DNA from: Agapetus fuscipes
Lineage: Eukaryota > Arthropoda > Insecta > Trichoptera > Glossosomatidae
Assembly: GCA_951799405.1 (NCBI GenBank)
Contig: OX637332.1
Location: 19,101,001-19,165,000 of the forward strand
Length of the DNA: 64,000 nt
Reading direction: 5' to 3'
The notes below the pieces were generated by a model. It was not told the origin of the DNA and did not search any database. It saw only the letters and a program-made list of their open reading frames with translations. The position numbers were made by a program, and so were the translations under genes. Shown here piece after piece: positions 34,268-44,700 of the stretch; the first letter of the stretch is position 1, and each line of letters starts with the position of its first letter.

Positions 34268-34383
34268 TTATAGGTTGACTTATAGGTTGGTATGAGGCTG
34301 ACCACCCATACTGTAAAAAATGGTTCACTTTGCCAATGTCACCCCTGTTTCAGGGAAGGTCGGCAAAAGTTGCAGGGCTTATA
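34268..34383 (+). repeat. R220 dispersed repeat, copy 9 (3'-truncated)
   Basis: CTTATAGGTTGACTTATAGG shows a small duplication of the conserved 5' end. The copy stops at TTGCAGGGCTTAT. Confidence 0.8.
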
Positions 34384-34539
34384 ACAAAACAATTAAGTAC
34401 TCTAAAAAACTTTGAATGTGTTTTTTTAAAGCTACATTTCTTGGGTGACTGTGTTTAATGTGCAAAGGCAGTATAAGTCTTTTATGTTCTCATGTAAAAG
34501 AAGCAAATAAATTAAATAAAGTTTTAAACTTTCACTTTC

Positions 34540-35195
34540 ATGGTCGGTGTTCAATGATATAGTTTTTCTCGGGTTAGACCATGTTCTACTTGCAGTAATA
34601 TTGTCTGCCGATGTTTCATTCCTTCGAGCGGGGAACATTATCAAGGCCTGTAGCGATCACGGGGGGCCTTTATCCTCCGTTTACTTTTGGCAACTGGCTG
34701 GCTGCTGATGCTCTTCTCATCTCTGTCATCATGTATCATCGTTGTGATTGGCGGGGTGGATGCGTTGGGGGGTGGCTGCGCATGCACAGGGGTGCACACA
34801 GACGTGCGTACAGGCGTGTGCGCAGGCTCCTGCTGTGTGTATGCGCGGGTGTTGGTACATCAGCGACGTCCGCATAGGGTACCTGTTTTACCGACGTTAG
34901 CGCAGATCGACATATTTTATTCAATGTGATGCCCTCTTTTTTTATTGACATTTTGATGTTTTTGTATTTCAATGGCCTCTCTATATAGCCTAGGAACATA
35001 GCTAGAAGTCTTGGCCAAGATTTGGGTGTTATTAAACAAAATCTGGTGGTCGTCCAGGTAAGCGTGTTCCGCTACTGACGATTTATACAGCTGACCCAAG
35101 CGGCAACTCCTCTCATGCTCCTTCAGCCTGGGACCAGCAAATCTTTTTGTGGTGCCAATATATTTGCTGGTCAAAGGTTTGCTGATAATGCAGCA
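34540..35195 (-). mobile_element. Penelope-like element 3' end with GIY-YIG endonuclease
   Basis: The minus strand encodes KYIGTTKRFAGPRLKEHERS, then KSSVAEHAYLDDHQILFNN and LYREAIEIQKH, followed by a stop at 34917. This is the C-terminal GIY-YIG-type nuclease of Penelope-like retroelements (the YIG triplet is visible; the upstream GIY and polymerase are missing). Downstream to about 34540 is the typical 3' region, with CCTTGATAATGTTCCCCGC and TAGACCATGTTC read across. A 5'-truncated copy. Confidence 0.78.
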
Positions 35196-35259
35196 AGATG
35201 AAGCAAATAAATATTCCCAAATGGACAGTATTAATCGCAATACTCAAATTATTAATAAG

Positions 35260-35541
35260 TAAGTAGGTACTAAGATATTGAGCAGAAATGACAGGAAGAA
35301 GGAATCTTGGCATACCTTCTTCTTGTATTAAATCTAAGATCTGTTTATTCCGGAGCTTCCTCCTGTGATGCAGAAGACCAGCTGTCCTCTTTTTGGGTGG
35401 TCGGCCTGGTAGACACTGGCCGTCTGATATTTCGTTTGCAACGATTCGAGTTAACCTACTTTCACTCATGTGGTCTACATAGTCTCCCCAGAACCGTCTC
35501 CTCTTCCTACTCCATTTGATGATATCCTCAGCGTCACACAT
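35260..35541 (-). pseudogene. LINE C-terminal fragment
   Basis: The open frame reads IIKWSRKRRRFWGDYVDHM, SRLTRIVANEISDG and CLPGRPPKKR, the WxxHxxRM...GRPxxRW-type tail found at the C terminus of many LINE polymerases. It lies just upstream of the Penelope-like piece on the same strand. Confidence 0.65.
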
Positions 35542-35624
35542 GATTCTGATTTCTGAGGTCTTAAATTGGTCTGTCAGTGTTTTTGCAGTAATGGCTGCTA
35601 AATTCTCTTGCTCGTCCTAATTGC

Positions 35625-35852
35625 CTTGACTCATAGGTTGGTATGAGGCTGACCACCCATGCTGTAAAAAATGGTTCACTTTGCCAATGTCAATGAGAAG
35701 GTTGGCAAAAATTGCAGGGTTTATGGTCATTTGAGGTTTGGTTTTTAATTTGTAAATGCACATGCAGATTTTATAAGTACAAACTTACACAATATGTCTG
35801 TGGCCATGTGGGAAATTTAAATGTTAATATATCTTTGCAAGTTAGATTATAG
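35625..35852 (+). repeat. R220 dispersed repeat, copy 10
   Basis: Starts CTTGACTCATAGGTTGG, has a small internal deletion in the CACCCCTGTTTCAGG part, and ends TTAGATTATAG. Confidence 0.82.
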
Positions 35853-36507
35853 TGTAAAGCTTTTTCATCTCAGATATTCTGAGCAGACTTTCCCACTAAT
35901 GATGTGTACTTGCTCTTGCACCTATCTAACTAAAAAAAATATTTGTCTTTATGGATTTCTATTATCAGATCAACAATACTAATTAGAATGTAAAAGCTGA
36001 TGAACTTCTATTGTTTGCGTGTCACTGCCACAATAATCTACGGAAACCATTATATCAAAAAAAAATCTTTGACGATATATTGTTGCACTACTAACTTAGA
36101 CGAGGTAATGTTATATTTTAAGAAAAAATCAATCAACTTTTGCTATGCAACATAAATATTTATTTTGTACAATATTGCACATATGAAACATTACATTAAT
36201 AGAAATCTATAATTTAAGAGCAACTAACAGCACTTAAGGTGATTATCAAGACATTTATATCAAGTAGATCACATTTTCTGGAATCTTATAATACTCACAT
36301 ACTGAAAAAAGTTTTACTATTTGAATAAATGGAATCAAACGACAAGTATAATCATATTGCTGTCTTAATTACAAAACTTATGTAAATTTGTTGACTTAAA
36401 ACAAAAGATAAGTGAAAAACAAATAATAAATAAATAAAATTACAACAAACTGATTCCAACTTATTTTATAATAGGCATGCAACTACATCTTAAATTATTT
36501 TTAGATT

Positions 36508-36715
36508 TTGATTCACTTTGCCAATGTCACCCCTGTTTCAGGGAAGGTCGGCAAGAGTTGCAGGGATTATGTTCATTTGAGATTGGGGGTTTTAAACTGT
36601 AGGTCCACATGCGGCATGTGTGAGCGCAAAATTATCCGTGTCTGCTTGTGGGCATGCATTTAATATGAATCTCAAATGATACATATCTTTGCAGCTTATA
36701 TTTAGATTTAGATGA
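36508..36715 (+). repeat. R220 dispersed repeat, copy 11 (5'-truncated)
   Basis: Begins at TTCACTTTGCCAATGTCACC and runs to TTTAGATTTAGAT. Confidence 0.82.
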
Positions 36716-36752
36716 ATTTGTAAAAAATATTTAGTTAAAAATATTTAATTAA

Positions 36753-36832
36753 TAATGTAAAATTAAAACACAAAGTTTTTCTGCAAGAGTTCCAACTTCC
36801 AAAGAAAAACTTTGTGTTTTATTTTAACATTA
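36753..36832. repeat. 30 bp inverted repeat hairpin
   Basis: TAATGTAAAATTAAAACACA...TTTTTCT pairs with its near-perfect complement ending TTTTAACATTA across a 20 bp loop. It sits immediately after the R220 copy. Confidence 0.7.
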
Positions 36833-37315
36833 TTTTTTTAATAGAATCTGCACAATGTCAATACACAAACCCTTAACATATTTAGTAGTTACCTTTTTTT
36901 TTTGCAAACACATAGATAGAAATTATTGATATTAAATACTATCAAAGAAAGGAAAATAAATATTAAATTTACAGCAAATTAAAATACTGAAAAGTATAAC
37001 AACCATCATTATTATTTTGAAATATGATACTTTCACCATTATCAATCATCAATCATCCACCTTATAACCCACAACCATTTTACTTGGACAAAGGTCTTCT
37101 TGATTTGTTCTTATATCAGTCTATCTTTGCCAAAACACATCCATATTAAAATGATGGTCTTCTATTTGCCCCCCCATCAGAATCGGAATATCATGGGTTT
37201 TGGAAAGTAATTCCAGAGCACCAGTATAAAAGATGTTTTGTTTACGCATAATTTTGCATAATTTTGCATGTTCAGAATAAAGCAAGTCTATCTTTAATTT
37301 ATTGCTATTGATTTA

Positions 37316-37684
37316 TTGATATTGATTGGGAAAAAACGGAGTGACAGGGTGAGGAATGATTTTGTAAGAAAAGAATGTGGTGCAAAAGAAAGTGTGAAAG
37401 TGAAGATTAAAAGAAGTTTGTTAAGATGGTTTGGGCATATGGAGAGAATGAATGAGGAAAGACTGACGAAGAAAGTATATGTTGGTAGAATAGATGGATG
37501 TCGTGGTAGAGGAAGACCGAGAAAGGTATGGATGGACCAAATATCCGAAATTGCGAATGAATGGAATATCCAGAGTCATAATAAAAGAAGAGCTTGTATG
37601 AAGAAGGTTATGACTCTGGAGGAAATGAAAGAAGTATGCAAGGATAGAAAGAAATGGCGGTTGATCTGTGATGTTGGCGGCTAG
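37316..37684 (+). pseudogene. LINE polymerase C-terminal fragment
   Basis: A 122-codon frame contains LLRWFGHMERMNEERLTKKV, GCRGRGRPRKVWMD and KDRKKWRLIC. The LRWFGHxERM...GRPxKxW order is the standard end of many LINE ORF2 proteins. The RT core is absent. Confidence 0.82.
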
Positions 37685-37790
37685 GGTTTGTTAAAGTGAA
37701 TTTGGTTTTATGATTTAGTTTTTTATGTCCATGTATATATTGTTATTTTTATTCTTTGATTTTAAAAAATGTAATTTGTCATGTATGTTC

Positions 37791-38047
37791 CTTGACTTAT
37801 AGGTTGTTATGCGGCTGACCACCCATAATATAAAAATTGGTTCACTTTGCCAATGTCACCCCTGTTTCAGGGAAGGACGGCAAGAGTTGCAAGGCTTATG
37901 TTCATTTGAGATTGGGTTTTTATATTGTAGGTCCACATGCGGCATGTGTTAGCGCGAAATTATACATATCTGCTTGTGGGAATGCATTTAGTATAAATCT
38001 TAAATGATATATATCTTTGCAGCTTAGATTAGATTAGATTAGATTAG
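37791..38047 (+). repeat. R220 dispersed repeat, copy 12 (full length)
   Basis: Starts CTTGACTTATAGGTTG and ends in four ATTAG repeats. It sits about 100 bp past the LINE fragment and may have mobilised near it by chance. Confidence 0.88.
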
Positions 38048-38449
38048 CTATCAATCTCAAAATATTAAAATCTATATATATATATTTATTGTGTTCCAGT
38101 ACAAATGAATTTTTTTGTAATGATATGCCTTAGCCTGAATAGGAATATTCAATGGGTAAAATATTACATGCCTTAAAATAGATTGGTTTGTTTTGTTAGA
38201 TTATTTTATTATAAATAACCAACCTATTTGCCAAGGAATTACTTTGAATTGATTAATTATTGACAAAATATATTAAGAGCATTTAAAAAACTAGTTGTAA
38301 GATAGAGTTTTACAAGTAAAGACTGATGATATGTAAAAATCATGCAAAAAAATGACAAGATCTGAAATGCATTTTTACAGCAATTTCTTCAATTGAAATG
38401 GATAAATTATCCTAAATAAAGTAAGGTAAATTTTGCTAGACTAACTATA

Positions 38450-38549
38450 TCATACATTCTTGGTATTACTGAGGTAGAAATAATAATATAAGAATCCTAT
38501 CAAGCTGGGAATTCCGATGATCAATGCAAGAAGACCCCCTCGAATGAAC
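38450..38549 (-). CDS. DCAKD: DCAKD-like exon 4 with stop
   Basis: Acceptor TTTTGAATTTCAG. It encodes the C-terminal hydrophobic helix and the tail YLSNTKNV before TGA. Confidence 0.92.
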
Positions 38550-41191
38550 CTGAAATTCAAAACAATTCATCAAGAAAAATATTACATTACTGAATAATTA
38601 AATTAGCTCTCAGATTAGGTTGATTGATTGTCTATCCTTCTACTTATAGGTGCCTATATTGTCGACAAGATGGCATTTTAACTATTTTATTGCCTACCAA
38701 TAAATGCTGTGCACCCATTGATCCACGTCATAAGAACAAAGATCAGCTGTTTTCCTTTGAGCTCAGGCGCAACATATGCTGGTATGGTAACCTGATTGTA
38801 AGACACGCAGTCAATCAACGATCATCATCGCGCTTAATACCTAATTTCAAAACTATATTATCCATGCACCTTGCTTATAACTAAGATATTTATAATACAT
38901 CTATGGTTCAATGATAAACAAAATTAATACATGAAAATTTAACACTTATGAGGCTAAATTGAAAAGTTTACCTTACCAATGAAATTTGGATGTTTTCAGC
39001 ACTTTAATTATGTTGTCAGTTTGTTTTCTAGTTTCATGAAAGGAGCCAGAGTTGTCAATGACAAACTGCGAGTTTGCAACTTTTTCCTCGAGTGGCATTT
39101 GACAGTCAATCCTTTTCTTTGCAATGTCAGGAGGAAAGTAATCCCTTTGACATAGGCGTTCTAGTTGCTGATCATCGTTGCTGTAAAAAAATAAAACATC
39201 ATAAATTTATAAAACAAGGGTGTGCCACAATGGATATTTATTTGAAAAATCGCTTTGTAACACAAAGGAAGATAAATTATTTATTACAGCACGCCTGCAC
39301 TGCATTTTACTAACAATGTATGCTTTATTTTTACCACTCATGACTTGAAGACATGTCACACAATGAAAAATTATTCTCAAGTCCATGGAGAATTTTTAAC
39401 CCTTGGAAAACATTGATTAAGAATTTATTTCAAACAGAAAAAATCTTAATTGTCTTATTTAAAATTGATATTATTAAACTTTTCAACCAAATATTTTTTT
39501 GTGACTCAAAATGACTTATTTTCAAGAGGGATCACACATTATTTATGTCATTTATGTAAGCCTAATAACTTTGAACTTAACATACCAAACCACAGTTATA
39601 ATTTTGTGCATGAACGACATCATACGTCCTGTCTCAAAAAGAAGAGGCAGCTCCATGACTATGAACGCATGACCTTCCATAAACCTTGTGATGGCCACTT
39701 GAGCCAAGGTTTTCTGTATCTGAGGATGAGTAATGGCATTCAGCTTGCGACGCTTCTCTGGATCATCAAATATCAATGCGCCCAGTATAGCTCTGTCGAT
39801 TTGCTGATCCTTTCCCAATATTTGATCTCCAAACTCAGCACGAATGAGCTTCCAACATTTTCGACCAGGTTCCACAACTGAAAATAAATAATAAAGCTTT
39901 GGTAATTTAATACCATAGAAAAACCATATTCTAATGAATTTCCCAGTTATTGGTTTTCGTTAAGTAAGCAAAAAAGGCACGATTGAAATGGGCTCGGAAC
40001 GTATGCTTCAATTTGGAATTTTCTCAGAGGAAAAACACCAACATCACAGGTCTAAGTCACTAGGGTTCTTAGCAAAAAAGAATAAATCTTTAGCTTACTC
40101 TAGCAACCCGATTATGTGACGTCACAACTTTTATGTGAACTTCTTTGAAGAAAAGTATACATAGAAAACTTATGATTGTCAAAATTCACATTAGCAATAA
40201 ACGACAGAGATAAGTTCCATTATCTCATTGAGTAAGTAGGTACTTTGTGTCATAAGAATGTAAAGAGATTAGGTTTTATTACAATTATGATTTAAATTAA
40301 CCCAAAAAGAATTGTCATGGTGATTTCAGTAAACTAAACATTATGCTTATAAGCAGCGTACACTATGTACCTATCTAGATGTTACATAAATATTTCAGAG
40401 TAATTTAAAGGGATCTAAATAACGAGAGACGCTTGGAGAGATATGGGGGAGGCCTATGTCCAGCAGTGGATAAGAAGTGGCTGAATAAGTAAGTAAGTAA
40501 GTAAGTAAATAACGAGTTGATCTAGATTGCTGAACACTTACTTGAATCATTTACTAGTAATGAAAATGATTACAAAGGCAGGATGACATAACCCGAGTAC
40601 CATATTCATAAACTTTTGTGGTGAAGTATTAGTACACAGGCAGAAATACGAATCAAGCTGATTTTGACAGAGTGTTCATTATTGACACGAAATTTTGCAA
40701 TCAAACCCAACTTCTTTTGCGCAATCAAACATAATTTGGGTCCGGTCTCCACCAAGTTGACTCTAATGACAAAATTGCCCAGAAAATGTTCATTCCATAC
40801 AATACAATATAAATGTTATTCTTTGAAATTAAGGTATATAATAAGAAACAGGTTAAAGTATCAATTACTTATTGAATATTTTTTATAGGAGATACCTACA
40901 AGAGAAAATGAAGGTTGTCATCAGTGCTATCTTCAGATGAATCTATAGCGATACAAAAATGAAATGAGACGAAAAGAAATGATATCTCGCATGGTTTAAA
41001 TTAAATAATTGAGAGTCATTGTAAATTGAGGGCGTTTTAAAAAGATACATAAAAAATGGGTGTAAAAAGTACATCTTACTTTCGCGAGCTATTTGATCAG
41101 CATCGATGACAGGTATACTGCTTTCTTTGAATATTTTCAACACCGTACTTTTACCAGTGGCCAAACCTCCCGTTAAACCAACAATAAACAT
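38450..41191 (-). CDS. DCAKD: Dephospho-CoA kinase domain protein, DCAKD-like
   Basis: Four minus-strand exons (41080-41191, 39586-39877, 38977-39180, 38450-38549) encode 235 residues in consistent phase. CoaE-family kinases transfer phosphate from ATP to dephospho-CoA in the last step of CoA synthesis. Visible are the Walker A loop [12 protein letters not shown] near the N terminus, [10 protein letters not shown], the [19 protein letters not shown] segment, MELPLLFE and VIDNSG. A single C-terminal hydrophobic helix ([20 protein letters not shown]) matches the animal DCAKD layout, which points to membrane attachment. Length agrees with the family (about 230). It is divergent from catalase, starts 467 bp apart. 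Whether it is the main cellular dephospho-CoA kinase is not certain, because animals also carry the bifunctional CoA synthase. Confidence 0.94.
38977..39180 (-). CDS. DCAKD: DCAKD-like exon 3
   Basis: Acceptor ATTTTTTTACAG and donor CATTG/GTAAGG. It encodes [35 protein letters not shown] and [11 protein letters not shown]. Confidence 0.93.
39586..39877 (-). CDS. DCAKD: DCAKD-like exon 2
   Basis: Acceptor TTTATTTTCAG and donor GTTTG/GTATG. It encodes [20 protein letters not shown] through FMHKIITVV. The donor falls inside an open frame that continues past it, but the splice restores the family's VV-C-D-like sequence. Confidence 0.93.
40427..40506 (+). mobile_element. 80 bp LINE 3' tail with 10 bp target duplication
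   Basis: The body reads GGGGGAGGCCTATGTCCAGC then AGTGG and ends in an AAGT microsatellite. AAATAACGAG occurs on both sides (40417-40426 and 40507-40516). It is a heavily 5'-truncated LINE of the type whose tail is a tetranucleotide repeat, in DCAKD-like intron 1. Confidence 0.82.
41080..41191 (-). CDS. DCAKD: DCAKD-like exon 1
   Basis: ATG at 41189-41191; donor GAAA/GTAAGA. It encodes the P-loop and the DADQIARE motif. Confidence 0.94.
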
Positions 41192-41658
41192 ATTTTATTA
41201 TTGATTTTGATTAAAAACCTGAGACAACACCGTCGACCTTATTCCGTAAATTTGCAACTTTGACAGATGTGTAACTTCTTCTTTTTCTTCTTTATGGTGA
41301 ATTTCCGCGGAGAGCAGGGGCGCCAGTGTCAAGTAGACGATGTGTTACTTTGAGGAATGAACCGGCCCATTGATTTAAGATATTACTGCTCAATATTCTG
41401 TAAGTATGAACTTTGAAATCTTACATAAATCGAAAATAGCTCAATACCTTTAAAATAGTAGTTTCAATGCACTGTTAACCCTGTCGAAAATTTTATACTT
41501 TTCAAAATGAAAACAAAATAATTTTGTTAACATTATTCTTTGATATTTATCCATTGTCTATGGTCATTTGAATCTATATAAAGCCGTGCCGACGTTTTCC
41601 ATAATATTTACAGTTGTAAACTTTTGTCTGCTGCCGACTGTTCAAAAAACCTTACAAC
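41192..41658. promoter_or_regulatory. Divergent DCAKD/catalase promoter region
   Basis: A 467 bp spacer separates the two start codons. On the catalase side a TATA box (CTATATAAAG, 41574-41583) precedes an initiator-like ACAGTTG at about 41610, a normal distance. No TATA box was seen for DCAKD. The DCAKD side holds the least AT-rich stretch (CCGCGGAGAGCAGGGGCGCC, 41306-41325). Confidence 0.65.
41574..41583 (+). promoter_or_regulatory. Catalase TATA box
   Basis: CTATATAAAG followed about 27-35 bp later by TTTACAGTTG, consistent with a TATA plus initiator core promoter. The start codon is 76 bp beyond the box. Confidence 0.65.
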
Positions 41659-41712
41659 ATGGAGAGGGATCCAGCTTCCGACCAACTGGTGAATTTCCAC
41701 CGAGAACTGAAG
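41659..41712 (+). CDS. Cat: Catalase exon 1
   Basis: ATG in the context ACAACATGG. The 18 codons read [18 protein letters not shown], like the N termini of insect catalases, and end AAG/GTAAGA. Confidence 0.9.
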
Positions 41713-44700
41713 GTAAGACCTTCATCCTTTTTTAAATTTTCAATACCTACTTGATTTTAATTTTTTTATTTTATTTGTTATATGCGATCAAAACGCCCAC
41801 ATATACCTAAGGTATTTTTATGCAAATTTAATTTCGGCATTCAATAATTTATTCCTTGTGAAACTTCAAGTAATAATTCAAGAGAGCAATAATATTTTTT
41901 AATACTCACCCAATATTATTTATTTGAAAATAGCTATTTGATGCAGGGTTTGCAATAGTCAATGTATTATAGGAAATAAATTTATAATCTGAATGAATAA
42001 GAATATTGATTGAATAAATCTAAATTGATTTTTTAATTTAATAAAATTTATGTTCACCATGTGAACCAGCGAATCCTTTAAAATATTTCAAAGGTATTTT
42101 TGAAAATATAATATTAAGATACACGTTCTCACACAAAGAATAATACCTGTTAGTAATACCTGTTAATAATATCTATCAATTATAATTTTACTACTAGATA
42201 CTCTGATACCTTTTTTAAATTAAGTACCTACTGAATTTAAAATCTAAACATTTACTAACCCAAATATTATTAATCTATTATTGTGAAAATAAACTACGTT
42301 AAATAAAAAATAGCTTTATTTTAAAAAAATGAATTTTCACTGTGTGAATACACAAACCCTACAAAATCTATTTACTAACCCTTTTTAATTCCATACAAGT
42401 TACCTACTGAATTTCTTGGACAGGCGGCAGGAGTAGCAAAGTTTATGTTCATGTGAGGTTTGGTTTATTTTGTACGTACACGTGCAGCATGTGTAAGCGC
42501 GAACTTACATGTGCCTGCTTGTGGGTATGTATTTAATATGAACCTTAAATGCCAATATATTTTTTGCGACTTACATTATTTTATTTTAACCGCTCTGCCT
42601 TGGGTTATTTACTCATCAATGGATGCATACGTTTTTATTTGTCTAAAATTTTATTTTATCTAGATTTCCGGCAGTTAAGTACTTTGTGGAAGTTAATTTT
42701 TATACATTTAAATAAATTAAATGTAGTAAAAATTCACTTTTGAATTTTATTCATATTAGCCCGAATCTGATTTATATCCTTCGTTACAATGTTTTGTATT
42801 GTTTGTCCACTTCATCTATAATAATAATAATCTATAATCTAAGTTGCAAATATATATAAACATTCAAAGCTCATATCAAATGCATGCCCACAAACAAACA
42901 CGTGTAGTTCGCGCTTACAAATGCTGAATGTATACTTACAAATAAAATTCAAACCTCAAATGAACATAAACCCTTCAACTTTTGCCGACCTTCCCTGACA
43001 CAGTCAATTACGTTTTAACAATATTACTCAGAATTTGAGATTCTGTGACGTCAGGATGACTTGTTGAATATTCACTGTGTACTATGTAAAGAAATCAGAA
43101 TATGCTTCATTACTTCTGGAAGCATATTTACATAAATGCATTTAAAAGTGATTCAATCTCGATCACGCAGAGCTGGATTGTCTATTAGCAATAGGTAATA
43201 TAATCAGTAATACGCCTATAAACAATGTATACCTAGATGCCTACAATAAAAATACCTAAATGCCCACAATGGTATGAATCATTAAAATTTCCATCAGTTC
43301 TTTTGTATTTTTTTAAATATTTACCGAGTATAATATTCCTTGACTAATAGGTTACTATGAGGCTAACCCCGCAATGCCTTACAAACTTGGTTCACTTTGG
43401 CCAATGCCAGGAAAGGCGGCAGGAGTTGCAAAGTTTATGTTTATGCAAGTTTTGGTTAATTTTGTACGTACACACGCAGATGTGTAAGCGCGAACTTACA
43501 TGTGCCTACATTTGGGCATGCTTTAAATATGAGCCATAAATGTCAATATATCTTTCCAACTTAGAATGTAGATGCACATATTAAGTAAGTAGAAGTTTTT
43601 TTACTGTAAAAAATGGTTCACTTTGCCAATGTCACACCTGTTTCAGGGAAGGACGGCAAGAGTTGCAGAGCTTATTCGATTTGCATAGAAAAAAAAAAGA
43701 TCAGTTTTTTTTTGTTACAAATGGGAAATAAATTTGTTAAAAATTGTAAACAGCAACTATTCTTCGCCCTTCGGTAATAAGTTTTGTAATTTTTTTTTTT
43801 GATAACATAAATTTATTTTTTGTATATAAGATAAATAACCCATAAAAATTTCTAAAGGATTATAGATTATTGAAAAATTACCAACTAATGTTACGTAAAC
43901 AGTATTTTAAAATAAAATCATAATACGCAGTACCTACATTTTTTGTATCTATGTCTATATACCTACCTACCTGTACCTATGTCTATATGTAAGTAGGTAC
44001 TTCACTGTTTGCCTCTGAGGCGAAAAACAACTCTTATGATTTACGAATACATAGATGCAAATAGCAAAAAGCCTACTCCTTTATTGAATATGGCTCGATT
44101 TTTTCCAATACAGAGTGACAGAAGAATTATATATCTACTTTTGTTTACTCTTTTCTACGGCGTTAACCTGGTTTCAATCTACTAAGAATAATTCAACTTT
44201 CTCCATAGATAAACCTACATAAGATCTATGGACAGCTGAATAAAGTATAGCGAATAATTTGAAAAAGTCACAATCTTAAAAAAAAATCAAAGATTTTTTT
44301 GTATACTTTTAGAAATCTTACTCAATGCTTATATTCTTTGACTATTTCATTTGACCATCAAATGATGGTCTAAAATGAAAAAGAAACGTTTTTTTATTGT
44401 TTTCAAAAAATAAAATAATAAAATAGATTATAAATTAAAATATTTTTCTTGAATAAGCACCATTTTTTTAATTTAAATTACATAAGTATTTTTTTTTTTT
44501 TCGTTTTAAAGTCGCTTACTTATCAAGTCATTTTAAATTATTTTTTGTAAGTATTATGCTTTTTTTAAAGAAAGGAATCAGCTACGAAAAAAAACTTTAT
44601 CGAGAAATTATAAAAAAAAATTGATTGAAATATTTCTTGTATTCGTGTGAATACTACAGATTTTCAAGCAACGATTTGTTCTGTCTGGAAGATGTTTTCA

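Noticed and set aside
34611..34929. 80-88 codon + strand frames rich in Arg and Gly
   Set aside because: They lie antisense to the Penelope-like 3' region, whose GC-rich stretch produces them.
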